Part shown: positions 25,908-32,386 of the stretch, one piece after another
Position numbering within the stretch: position 1 is the first letter of the stretch
Layout of the letters: each line of letters begins with the position of its first letter
NCBI GenBank assembly: GCA_012032555.1
Contig: JAAUSR010000034.1
Coordinates: 1-51,059, forward strand
Reading direction: 5' to 3'
DNA length: 51,059 nucleotides
From: Thioploca sp.
Lineage (GTDB): Bacteria; Pseudomonadota; Gammaproteobacteria; Beggiatoales; Beggiatoaceae
The notes under the pieces: model-generated
The model's database searches: none
What the model saw: the letters and a program-made list of their open reading frames with translations, nothing else
Told to the model about the DNA's origin: nothing
Position numbers and translations under genes: made by a program

Positions 25908-26229
25908 CTAAAAGAATTTTCTATGCCATCCCACACTCATAAGGCGTCCCATTCTCACCCAGCACTTCTTGAACATTCTCCTCATTGACTGGTAATTGAT
26001 TAGCCGCCACAATCCCGGTCCATGTCAACTGTAGCAATTGCGCTAACTGCTGATAAAGCGGTAACACAGTCAATTGACTCAAACGTTCACAAAAACTCGG
26101 TAACCATTCACCTAGATGATCAAAGCTAAAGGAACTTATGGCATTATGCGTCACTTGCATGATTTCAATGGCGTTATCTTGGTCGGTGGCTTTGGCGAGC
26201 ATGACCAAGAGCATGGCGACAAACTCTAG
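25908..26229 (-). pseudogene. Partial duplicate of the molybdoenzyme chaperone gene (C-terminal third)
   Basis: The minus-strand frame 26214-25921 encodes MLLVMLAKATDQDNAIEIMQ through GENGTPYECGMA. It matches, with few substitutions, the last 97 residues of the TorD-like chaperone at 30478-31251. DNA similarity extends a little beyond the frame on both sides (about 25908-26229, including TTAAAAGAATTTTCTA-like bases after the stop), then ends abruptly. The N-terminal two-thirds is absent, so it is a nonfunctional piece. It lies in the same orientation as the full gene, 4.5 kb away, and the two copies bracket the toxin-antitoxin segment. Confidence 0.85.
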
Positions 26230-26530
26230 CCACGTAGGTCGGGTTAGCGAAGCGTAACCCGACTCTGACTATCTATCTGGTTAATCACTAACACCACAGC
26301 ATTATAGCCAAGGCAAGATAAAATGTTATTAAAAAGCCCGTGTAGGTTGGACTGACGAAGGAAGTAAAAATGTCGGGAATAGATTCCCGACCTACGGTAC
26401 TTTAGGTTTAAAAGATTTAATCATAAATGAATCGTAACCTTAAAGGTTACATTTGTTAAATTGAGCCAACGTAGGGTGAATAAGGTGCCAGCCGTCATCC
26501 ACCTTTATCCTTCATCAAATTCGACCACTG
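26230..26530. other. Gap with repeats and a stray higB 5' end
   Basis: No gene. It contains hairpin-type repeats (about 26236-26265 and 26340-26400), the copied higB promoter piece at 26405-26465, and the start of dispersed repeat A copy 3. Confidence 0.5.
26405..26465. repeat. Orphan copy of the higB start and operator
   Basis: The bases from TTTAAAAGATTTAATCAT to TTGAG match 28220-28280, i.e. the first codons of higB (MIKSFK on the minus strand), its upstream palindrome and flank. Here the palindrome is GTAACCTTAAAGGTTAC (26434-26450), the same 8-1-8 symmetry with the centre base changed. No higB body follows. Confidence 0.75.
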
Positions 26531-26566
26531 GTGTATGGCGCTTCGCTTATACATACTATGCGAACT
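26470..26566. repeat. Dispersed repeat A, copy 3
   Basis: It begins GTAGGGTGAATAAGGTGCCA and continues through TTCGACCACTGGTGTATGGCG to a degenerate ACATACTATGCGAAC end. It lies directly upstream of the vapBC at 26645. Confidence 0.6.
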
Positions 26567-26644
26567 TGGCTGGTTAAATTTTTACCAAAAGCACGTTATT
26601 CTGGTACAATTTTTTATGCGGAAGCGTTGAAAGAGGTGAAAACG

Positions 26645-26863
26645 ATGATATATAAAACGCTTAAACTTGACATTGATGAACAGATCTACCCACAATTACT
26701 GGCATTTTTGCGTCTGTTACCAGCGGAACAATGTGTTATTCGGGAAGAAGAAACTAAAATCACTGCGCATCAACAACTGGCCGCTTTAGCCGGAACTTGG
26801 GAAGGAGAAGAATTACAACGTGCGTTACAAGAACCTATAGCGAGCAGAATTAAGCTAGAATAA
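26645..26863 (+). CDS. VapB-like antitoxin
   Basis: ATG 26645 is chosen because AAAGAGGTG precedes it; the frame upstream belongs to a repeat and would need GTG. The 72-residue product MIYKTLKLDIDEQIYPQLLA begins as a short strand and helix, has an acidic middle (QCVIREEETKI) and a C-terminal helix-tail (ALAGTWEGEELQRALQEP) with the W-E-G-E-E-L-Q-R motif seen in many toxin-binding antitoxin tails. Its last base overlaps the vapC start by one (TAATG). Confidence 0.8.
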   Translation: MIYKTLKLDIDEQIYPQLLAFLRLLPAEQCVIREEETKITAHQQLAALAGTWEGEELQRALQEPIASRIKLE

Positions 26864-27237
26864 TGTGGTTATTAGATACCAACGTCTGGATTGCCTACCT
26901 TAATAAAAAACCTTCTCCAGTTCAATCTCGTATTCTAGCCGTACCAGTTGAGAAGTTGCTGCGGTGTGATGTAGTCAAAGCCGAATTATATTATGGTGCT
27001 TATAAAAGCTGTAAAACCACCGAGAATTTAGCACGACTAGAAAATTTGTTTCTTATTGTGCGTTCATTGCCGTTTGATGCCAAGGCAGCGCGTTATTTTG
27101 GTGAAATTCGAGCCTGGCTTGAGCAAGGTGGAATGCCTATCGGTGCTTATGACATGCAAATCGCTGCCATTGCTTTAGCTCGCGTAGGGTGTATAAGCGA
27201 AGCGTCATACACCATTTTTCGACTGTGCTCAAGGTGA
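26863..27237 (+). CDS. vapC: VapC-type PIN toxin with C-terminus replaced by repeat sequence
   Basis: MWLLDTNVWIAYLNKK carries the first Asp; VVKAELYYGAYKS carries the E; PIGAYDMQIAAIALA carries the third acid. Normal relatives continue with a strand holding a last Asp/Asn (for instance V-T-H-N-x-x-E-F). Here the frame switches at IALARVGCISEASYT to codons made from dispersed repeat A (GCGTAGGGTGTATAAGCGAAGCG) and ends FRLCSR. The toxin therefore has its core but lacks the normal last 15-20 residues. The antitoxin directly upstream is intact. Activity is uncertain. Confidence 0.8.
   Translation: MWLLDTNVWIAYLNKKPSPVQSRILAVPVEKLLRCDVVKAELYYGAYKSCKTTENLARLENLFLIVRSLPFDAKAARYFGEIRAWLEQGGMPIGAYDMQIAAIALARVGCISEASYTIFRLCSR
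27190..27222. repeat. Partial copy of dispersed repeat A inside vapC
   Basis: GCGTAGGGTGTATAAGCGAAGCG is the inverted end of repeat A (compare CGCTTCGCTTATACACCCTACGC at 24705-24727). It supplies in-frame codons for the altered C-terminus of the overlapping toxin. Confidence 0.65.
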
Positions 27238-27290
27238 ATGACGGTTTACTCCTTATCCACACTACACTCTGTTTTTGAAAGGAGTTCACT

Positions 27291-27554
27291 ATGCAAAGTA
27301 TACATTTCAACATTTATGTGGATGATGACGGCTTGGTTCAATTTCAATTGCCAAATAATATAAAAAATCAAGAAGTTGAATTATTAGTTGTCGTTCAGCC
27401 GGTTGCTCAAAAGATAGGAAGTACCGAGAAGCAAACCCATTTCTCAACCCAGTTACCAACAGCGCAGCAATTGGTTAAGCAATATATTTCGGAACCAAGA
27501 GATTTAGTAGCTGAATTAATTGATGAAAGGCGGTGGTTTGCTGATCATGAGTAA
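27291..27554 (+). CDS. Antitoxin of a broken vapBC-type pair
   Basis: AAAGGAG precedes ATG 27291. The 87-residue product starts MQSIHFNIYVDDDGLVQFQL, a beta-strand-rich N-terminus like AbrB- or DUF2281-type antitoxins that sit before PIN toxins, followed by VELLVVVQPV, a disordered Thr/Gln-rich linker and an acidic C-terminal helix LVAELIDERRWFADHE that should bind the toxin. Its stop overlaps the ATG of a PIN toxin start at 27547. The toxin is cut short, so this is an antitoxin without working partner. Confidence 0.7.
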   Translation: MQSIHFNIYVDDDGLVQFQLPNNIKNQEVELLVVVQPVAQKIGSTEKQTHFSTQLPTAQQLVKQYISEPRDLVAELIDERRWFADHE

Positions 27555-27672
27555 AGTCGTTTTAGATGCGTCGGCATTATTGGCACTATTGCATCAAGAA
27601 AAGGGGAGTGAACAAGCTAGAGAATCTGACCTACCTAGCTTGAGCGAAGCAATTCCGAATCAATCGGTTTAA
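27547..27672 (+). pseudogene. Truncated VapC-type toxin, N-terminal 41 residues
   Basis: ATG 27547 overlaps the antitoxin stop (ATGAGTAA). It encodes MSKVVLDASALLALLHQEKG, the PIN first strand with its Asp, and then SEQ before sequence turns into unrelated codons and stops at 27672. The break near 27620 coincides with the 3' flank of the oppositely oriented higA, so insertion or deletion at the higBA border removed the rest. Confidence 0.75.
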
Positions 27673-27946
27673 CCGACTGCCATGCAGTCGAAGTATGCTT
27701 TGCTTTCCATAGATCGTAGTTTTGTTGTAAATTCATCCATAACTCCGGGGTGGTATCTAATGTTACTGAGAGTCTTAAGGCCATGTCTGGGGTAATAGAA
27801 CCGCCTTCATTGATAATTTTTGATAACGTTTTTCTCGAAATACCTAGAATATGAGCCATCTTTGTTATGGTGATGGTAAGGGGATTAAGATAATCCTCTT
27901 TGAGGATGATTCCCGGATGGATTGGTTGTCGTTTTATGGTTCTCAT
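27635..27946 (-). CDS. higA: HigA-type antitoxin
   Basis: The 103 residues read MRTIKRQPIHPGIILKEDYL, then a helix-turn-helix TKMAHILGISRKTLSKIINEGG and DMALRLSVTLDTTPELWMNLQQNYDLWKA, the HigA/XRE pattern. It should bind HigB and repress the operon. higB lies upstream with an 11-nt gap, the toxin-first order typical of higBA. The C-terminal codons overlap a truncated vapC on the other strand. Confidence 0.93.
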   Translation of the reverse strand: MRTIKRQPIHPGIILKEDYLNPLTITITKMAHILGISRKTLSKIINEGGSITPDMALRLSVTLDTTPELWMNLQQNYDLWKAKHTSTAWQSVKPIDSELLRSS

Positions 27947-27957
27947 AGCGTTACACT

Positions 27958-28236
27958 TTAATGATAATCATCGTAATCGACTACATGGGCATCACCTTCA
28001 ATAAATTCAAAAAATACCCGCCAGTTACCGGAAACACTAACTGAATATTGTCCGGCTTTGTCTCCACTCAGCTTATGCAAATTGGAGCCGGGGTAATTCA
28101 TATCTTTTACGTCTTGAGCAGCATGAAGTCGATCTAATATCTTTTCTAGCTTTTTTGACTGTTCTGGTCGAATTCCTTGTTTGGAACCTTCGTAGAAGAA
28201 TTCTTCCAATCCTTTATGTTTAAAAGATTTAATCAT
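27958..28236 (-). CDS. higB: HigB-type toxin (RelE/ParE-fold mRNA interferase)
   Basis: The 92 residues read MIKSFKHKGLEEFFYEGSKQ, then LHKLSGDKAGQYSVSVSGNWRVFFEF and DAHVVDYDDYH, the HigB pattern including the late R-V-F-F and Y-D-D-Y-H. In this family the toxin cleaves mRNA at the ribosome. The start ATG 28236 lies 10 nt from a perfect palindrome. Both genes of this module look intact, the only fully intact pair in the island besides the vapBC at 28642. Confidence 0.93.
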   Translation of the reverse strand: MIKSFKHKGLEEFFYEGSKQGIRPEQSKKLEKILDRLHAAQDVKDMNYPGSNLHKLSGDKAGQYSVSVSGNWRVFFEFIEGDAHVVDYDDYH

Positions 28237-28245
28237 AAATGAATC

Positions 28246-28262
28246 GTAACCTTTAAGGTTAC
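28246..28262. promoter_or_regulatory. higBA operator palindrome
   Basis: GTAACCTTTAAGGTTAC is an 8-1-8 perfect palindrome immediately upstream of the higB start, the expected place of HigA binding. A second copy is at 26434-26450. Confidence 0.7.
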
Positions 28263-28269
28263 ATTTGTC

Positions 28270-28641
28270 AAATTGAGTATTTATAGAAAATTATTTTAGC
28301 TAGGTAGGCTGGGAAAAAATGAACTGTGCCTAATCCAACCGACCTGGTTGATTAATATCATTAAGTTAGCTTATTAGGGTGTGCAATGCACACCCTACCC
28401 GGCTTAGGAACACTCGTAGTATTATTACCTACCAACCATGACCGTATTGATGTTTTAACACGCCGCCTCGAATTGGTGGAACGGCGGCTGGAATTGCGGG
28501 AGTAAACCTAAATGGGGTTACCGATCATTCCAAGAGGGTTCGACGTTGGTTTTCAAGCCGCTGGGTTTCGTTCCTCAACCCAGCTTACTCGTGCTTGGCT
28601 TGGTAACAAGCGAATTGTTACAAAATATAAGGATGATAGCC
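28270..28641. other. Repeat-rich gap before vapBC copy 2
   Basis: Contains a hairpin-type repeat (AGGGTGTGCAATGCACACCCT, about 28376-28396), a frame fragment ending RRLELVERRLELRE before TAA at about 28505 (a coiled-coil C-terminus from an unidentified gene), and from about 28508 the 5' flank shared with 23205-23295. Confidence 0.5.
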
Positions 28642-28878
28642 ATGACAGTTGATAAATTACAACCCCTTATCGAAACCATTTTGAAATTATCACCCCAAGA
28701 ACAGTTTGAGGTAATAACGATTTTGTTGCGAAATATTTCAGATATTCATAAAGTTGATGAGATACCCGAATATCAAAATAATTATAAAATAACACCTAAA
28801 GCTGGAACGGCTAAAGGTTTAGTGATTATTGCTGATGATTTTGATGAGCCATTGGAAGATTTTAAGGAATATAGGTAA
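28642..28878 (+). CDS. Antitoxin of vapBC copy 2
   Basis: I start at ATG 28642, preceded by GGATGA; the frame upstream is repeat sequence with only a TTG start. The 78-residue product MTVDKLQPLIETILKLSPQE begins with a helical segment, has a middle EIPEYQNNYKITPKAGTAKG and an acidic tail IIADDFDEPLEDFKEYR, as in the DUF2281-type antitoxins that precede PIN toxins. The last base overlaps the toxin start (TAATG). This is the antitoxin missing from copy 1 at 23.5 kb. Confidence 0.82.
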   Translation: MTVDKLQPLIETILKLSPQEQFEVITILLRNISDIHKVDEIPEYQNNYKITPKAGTAKGLVIIADDFDEPLEDFKEYR

Positions 28879-29264
28879 TGCAATTTTTGCTTGATACACA
28901 TACTTTCCTGTGGTTCATTTTGGATAGCCCTAACCTGAGTACCTCTGCTAAAACCATCATTGAAACGGCTAGCAACAATCGATTATTGAGTGTAGCAAGT
29001 ATTTGGGAAATGGCAATCAAAAGCAGCATTGAAAAACTCACATTTAATCAGCCCTTTGAGAGATTTATCCCCTATCAGTTACGGATCAATGATATTAAAT
29101 TACTGGAAATTCAATTAGCACATACTGTAGCAATAGTGAACTTGCCTTTTTATCACCGTGATCCATTCGACCGGCTTATTATCGGACCGAGCATAGTAGA
29201 GAATATACCGGTTATTACCGCAGATTCAGCGTTTAAAGCATATCCGATTCAAATATTATGGTGA
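28878..29264 (+). CDS. vapC: VapC-type PIN-domain toxin (copy 2, complete)
   Basis: 128-residue PIN ribonuclease: LLDTHTFLWFILDSP with first Asp, SIWEMAIK with the Glu, HRDPFDRLIIG with the Asp pair, and VITADSAF with the final Asp. It is the complete counterpart of the orphan at 23522, coupled to its antitoxin by one-base overlap. Expected role: tRNA or rRNA/mRNA cleavage when free of antitoxin. Confidence 0.92.
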   Translation: MQFLLDTHTFLWFILDSPNLSTSAKTIIETASNNRLLSVASIWEMAIKSSIEKLTFNQPFERFIPYQLRINDIKLLEIQLAHTVAIVNLPFYHRDPFDRLIIGPSIVENIPVITADSAFKAYPIQILW

Positions 29265-29361
29265 CGCTTTGTTTTCCAACGCGATTGTTGATGCGGTTCG
29301 CATGTTAACTGGGTTTCGTTCCTCAACCTAGCCTACTTGTACTTGAATTCATAACATAATA

Positions 29362-29388
29362 TGTGTATATTTTTAAATTTTATACACA
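29362..29388. repeat. Orphan copy of the vapB operator
   Basis: TGTGTATA and TATACACA with 11-base spacing, as at 24011-24038, followed by the same ACAAGAG; the vapB that should come next is absent and unrelated repeat sequence begins at 29394. Confidence 0.7.
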
Positions 29389-29474
29389 CAAGAGCCCGGT
29401 AGGTCGGCAACCCTTTGCCGACTTCTAAAAATGTCTACGGTACTACCCGGCTGTTTTTCAGCGAGTATTTAGCC

Positions 29475-29562
29475 CGTAGGTTGGGCTGAGGTACGAAGCC
29501 CAACATTCATGGATCGATGATGCCCCCAAATGTTGGGCTTCCTTACGTCAGCCCAACCTACG
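29475..29562. repeat. 88-bp palindromic mini-element
   Basis: CGTAGGTTGGGCTGA (from 29475) pairs with TCAGCCCAACCTACG (ending 29562), and inside GAAGCCCAACATT pairs with AATGTTGGGCTTC. The whole unit would fold into one long hairpin. Related half-units occur at 20648, 25865 and 26340. Confidence 0.7.
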
Positions 29563-29695
29563 CGCTTATAGCCAAAAAGTATGTAATTCTAGTACAATAG
29601 GCGTTTCTACGCTCCAGCATATGAGGTAATATTTAGAAACAGCTTAGCTACTTGTTAGGCACAAAGATACAGAATCTTCCCTGAGGGCAATCGAA

Positions 29696-30397
29696 ATGAA
29701 CGAGAAAGAAAGTATTCTATCATTCCTGACGTTACCGAGCGAATTCGGACTGATTTTGTTGATTGTTGCATTGACGCTTTTACTTGCGCCTTATTTTTCC
29801 GGAGCTGATTTTGGTAGGTTTAAGATCCCAGATTTCCCTCTAGAAACTCGCAGAAATTTGCGGGTTATTGGGCCGTTATTTTTTATTGTTACAGTAATCT
29901 TGCACTTGCCCATCATTTCGCTAGCACAATCCGGATCATTTCAGAATTTCGAGTCCAACAATGGTACTCCTGGCAGTGATTCTATCGACAATTACTGCCG
30001 TAATATATGGTTTGCACGGTGTGAATTCGCCTCAGAAACAGCCCATACAGGTAAGAGATCAGTTCTTGTCAAAGTAGAAAAACATCAACAACCGGACCAA
30101 AATGGTGGCACGGTTCGCATATTTCCTTCATCCGTGACACCACTCGATCTGTCGAAAGCTAAGGTTATCTCTGCATGGGTTTACGATACGCAAGGTAATA
30201 ATACGGTAGAGTTAAAACTCTGTAGCAGCGAAAACTGTCCAGACAAATCCTGGTCGGCTATGACATCAACTCAGGATAAATGGACACAAATAACGTGGCC
30301 AATATCTAGTTTTACGATCATTGACAAACACAACATTTCGGGAATGGAATTCTATGAGCGGAATGATGGTATCTACTACTTCGACACCATAGACTAG
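29696..30397 (+). CDS. Membrane-anchored protein with carbohydrate-binding-like beta domain
   Basis: The 233-residue protein has two hydrophobic segments (about 17-35 and 60-80) before QSGSFQNFESNNGTPGSD. The rest is beta-rich with conserved-looking F-E, W, Y and N residues and paired Cys (YCRNIWFARCEF, KLCSSENC): ETAHTGKRSVLVKVEKHQ, DLSKAKVISAWVYD, NTVELKLCSS, WTQITWPISSF, ISGMEFYERN. This order of strands is typical of galactose-binding-like or CBM jelly-roll domains. I infer an extracytoplasmic binding domain; no enzyme domain is attached. It stands between the toxin-antitoxin island and the molybdoenzyme operon without clear link to either. Confidence 0.55.
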   Translation: MNEKESILSFLTLPSEFGLILLIVALTLLLAPYFSGADFGRFKIPDFPLETRRNLRVIGPLFFIVTVILHLPIISLAQSGSFQNFESNNGTPGSDSIDNYCRNIWFARCEFASETAHTGKRSVLVKVEKHQQPDQNGGTVRIFPSSVTPLDLSKAKVISAWVYDTQGNNTVELKLCSSENCPDKSWSAMTSTQDKWTQITWPISSFTIIDKHNISGMEFYERNDGIYYFDTID

Positions 30398-30423
30398 CAA
30401 TAATCCAGCCAAGTAGCCAAGTA

Positions 30424-30451
30424 GGGTGGGCAACGCTTCGCTTTTGCCCAC
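30424..30451. repeat. Dispersed hairpin repeat B
   Basis: GTGGGCAACGCTTCGCTTTT followed by GCCCACC forms a hairpin. The same unit is at about 19430-19456 and, inverted, at about 50941-50970. Confidence 0.55.
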
Positions 30452-30477
30452 CATTTCCTTATTCTTAAAAGAATTTT

Positions 30478-31251
30478 CTACGCCATACCACACTCATAAG
30501 GCGTCCCATTCTCACCCAGCACTTCTTGAACATTCTCTTCATTAACCGGTAATCGATTAATTGCCACCATTCCCGTCCACGTCAACTGAAGCAATTGCGC
30601 TAACTGCTGATAAAGCGGTAACACGGTAAATTGATTCAAGCGTTCACAAAAACTTGGTAACCATTCACCTAAATGATCAAAGTTGAAGGAACTTAAGGCA
30701 TTATGCGTCACTTGCATGATTTCAATGGCGTTATCTTGGTCGGTGGCTTTGGCGAGCATGACCAAGAGCATCGCGACAAATTCCAGTTCACCAACTAAAT
30801 AGTCAACTTTTTCACTCGCTGCTTCGGCTAGTTCTAAACCAAAAGCACGGTAAAAACCGGCAATATCAGCTAGAATAGTTCCTTTATCGCGTCGTACCCA
30901 ACCGGTTTCATTGATCGGACACGGTGCGGCGCATTCAAATAGGCGATTGTATTCTTCTGACCAAGTGTCTAACGGGATCGTTTGGATATGTTGCTGAATG
31001 GTTTGAAAAATTACCATAAGCTGTTCTGCATTGGGAAGACTGGATTTTTCTAGCAATTCTTGCAGTTCAGCCGTTTCGATAGCGACTTTATCTCGTAAGC
31101 CAGCCGAGGGTAAGGTAAATAACGACGCGATCAGCAGCAGCCAATCAGCTTGTGCTAGTAAAGCAATTTTATCTGCCCGTGTGGGTAACCCAATCGGGAG
31201 ACTGGGGTACCATTTAATCGGTTCGGCTTTAAGGGTGGTGTGAGTCATCAT
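30478..31251 (-). CDS. TorD-like chaperone of the molybdoenzyme (delta protein)
   Basis: The 257-residue cytosolic protein is helical throughout and of the TorD/DmsD/NarJ type. It has LLLIASLFTLPS, the W-x-E-E-Y-N-R-L-F-E segment (corresponding to the E-Y-x-x-L-F motif of these chaperones), then PINETGWVRRDKGTILADIAGFYRAFGLEL, where the order A-D-I-A-G-F-Y-R-A-F-G matches the chaperone core, and DYLVGELEFVAMLL. It would insert the molybdopterin cofactor into the alpha subunit and guard its Tat signal before export. Its start overlaps the gamma stop by four bases. The last 97 residues are duplicated at 25.9-26.2 kb. Confidence 0.88.
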   Translation of the reverse strand: MMTHTTLKAEPIKWYPSLPIGLPTRADKIALLAQADWLLLIASLFTLPSAGLRDKVAIETAELQELLEKSSLPNAEQLMVIFQTIQQHIQTIPLDTWSEEYNRLFECAAPCPINETGWVRRDKGTILADIAGFYRAFGLELAEAASEKVDYLVGELEFVAMLLVMLAKATDQDNAIEIMQVTHNALSSFNFDHLGEWLPSFCERLNQFTVLPLYQQLAQLLQLTWTGMVAINRLPVNEENVQEVLGENGTPYECGMA

Positions 31252-32123
31252 GGCTGTATCTGATAAGGTGTCCAGTTAGACCAATGTTTGCGTCCGCCGA
31301 CATTATTTTTGCTGCCTTGCCAAACGGCAAAAGCCATTTCGCCTTGGTCACCATTAAATTGGTAATCGTTGGGATCAGTGGTGGTGAGTGGACGGGAAAT
31401 GACCACGTTCCATTTGCCCTCTGCCCAAACGCCTTTGCCACGGGTGACTGAGTTGGGTTGATGGGTGAGTGTTCCCCAACCTTCGGCAACTAACTCTTGC
31501 ACCGGTTGTTGGCGATTGAAATCAGCGACCGGATTATTGGCGGTTTTGGCAATGAACCATTGTTGAGAATACGGATTTTTGAAGGCATCGGGAATCCGAT
31601 AAGGAAATTGACCGTCGGCAAACCAGTAAAGATCGCTCCAATAATTAGGATAAACATCTTCAACATCTTGAAAACCTTCATCAAGATCTTTTTGCCACAA
31701 GCCTTTCCAATATAAAATTTGGACTTTGCCACCGCCACGATGTCCCATCATTGGCGAAGCACCGGCATTTAGTGGTAATTCGATAGCGACAGCATCAGAA
31801 AAGCGTCCCACATCGACGTTAGCATCCGCTGCATCATCTTGCCAAGCGAGTCGCCACGCAATGGCTTTGCCGTCGGTTAGGGCTTGAACTGTGATTTTGT
31901 CAATTGCTGCCTCTGCTAAAGCCGGGATGGTGACTTGTTGTGGTGTTACTGCTACTTCGGTTGCCGGTGCCGACTGCTGCCATTCTTCGGCACTAGGATT
32001 AGTTGGTAAGGCTTCGACTCGTTTGATGGTGATACTGGCTTCTTGAGCGGCTGCGGTAGTCGTTATGAAGATAACAAAGCTGATTAGATTAATTTGGTAC
32101 CTGAAGCGTTGAATGGTTTTCAT
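31248..32123 (-). CDS. Heme b-binding gamma subunit of type II molybdoenzyme
   Basis: I start at ATG 32123 (MKTIQRFRYQINL), which has GGAG ten bases upstream; the longer start at 32138 lies on that same GGAG. A signal peptide covers about the first 27 residues (LISFVIFITTTAAAQ). The mature part belongs to the ethylbenzene-dehydrogenase-type heme domain: KAIAWRLAWQDDAAD, FSDAVAIELPL, HRGGGKVQILYWKG, VEDVYPNYWSDLYWF, KGVWAEGKWNVVISRPL, and the terminal AFAVWQGSKNNVGGRKHWSNW. In EbdC the heme ligands are one Met and one Lys; I cannot assign them here. It would pass electrons between the beta subunit and a periplasmic cytochrome c. Confidence 0.9.
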   Translation of the reverse strand: MKTIQRFRYQINLISFVIFITTTAAAQEASITIKRVEALPTNPSAEEWQQSAPATEVAVTPQQVTIPALAEAAIDKITVQALTDGKAIAWRLAWQDDAADANVDVGRFSDAVAIELPLNAGASPMMGHRGGGKVQILYWKGLWQKDLDEGFQDVEDVYPNYWSDLYWFADGQFPYRIPDAFKNPYSQQWFIAKTANNPVADFNRQQPVQELVAEGWGTLTHQPNSVTRGKGVWAEGKWNVVISRPLTTTDPNDYQFNGDQGEMAFAVWQGSKNNVGGRKHWSNWTPYQIQP

Positions 32124-32153
32124 TACTGTTTTCTCCATTTAAAATGGTCGTAA

Positions 32154-32187
32154 AGACCGGTTAGGTTTTAAAAACCTGACCGGTCTA
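32154..32187. repeat. Strong hairpin upstream of the gamma gene
   Basis: AGACCGGTTAGGTTTT (from 32154) pairs with AAAACCTGACCGGTCT (ending 32187), one mismatch. It lies about 30 nt before the gamma start, inside the operon transcript. Confidence 0.6.
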
Positions 32188-32232
32188 GCTATGAACTCCC
32201 CTTTCCAAAAGGGGTAACCAAAGAAAAACTAT

Positions 32233-32363
32233 CTAGTGTTCTGTCAAGTAAACGTTGACTAGTAGGGGCAGACCTGCGTGTCTGCCCAAAACAGCAGCAC
32301 CGAGGGCAGACACGCAGGTCTGCCCCTACTTAACCGGTCAAAATAAGTTTGACAGAACACTAG
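32233..32363. mobile_element. 131-bp palindromic MITE inside the molybdoenzyme operon
   Basis: Terminal inverted repeats CTAGTGTTCTGTCAA (32233) and TTGACAGAACACTAG (ending 32363) are perfect. Inside, GTAGGGGCAGACCTGCGTGT and its partner ending GCAGGTCTGCCCCTAC form a second perfect arm pair. The ends TAG...CTA suit insertion at TA, as for IS630/Tc1-derived MITEs. It sits between the beta and gamma genes, where the RNA would fold into a very stable hairpin. Confidence 0.8.
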
Positions 32364-32386
32364 TATCGTAAAGTTTTTAGATCTAC

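Larger units (their letters stand above)
29265..29695. other. Gap with duplicated flank and palindromic repeats
   Basis: It starts with the 3' flank shared with copy 1 (up to about 29394), including the TGTGTATA/TATACACA element at 29362-29388. Repeats with GTAGGTCGGCAA...TTGCCGAC and the long palindrome at 29475-29562 follow. No gene. Confidence 0.55.

Noticed and set aside
22218-30400. CRISPR array in the repeat-rich island
   Set aside because: Repeats are irregularly spaced, differ in length and are palindromic mini-elements; there are no regular 25-40 bp repeats with unique spacers and no cas genes.
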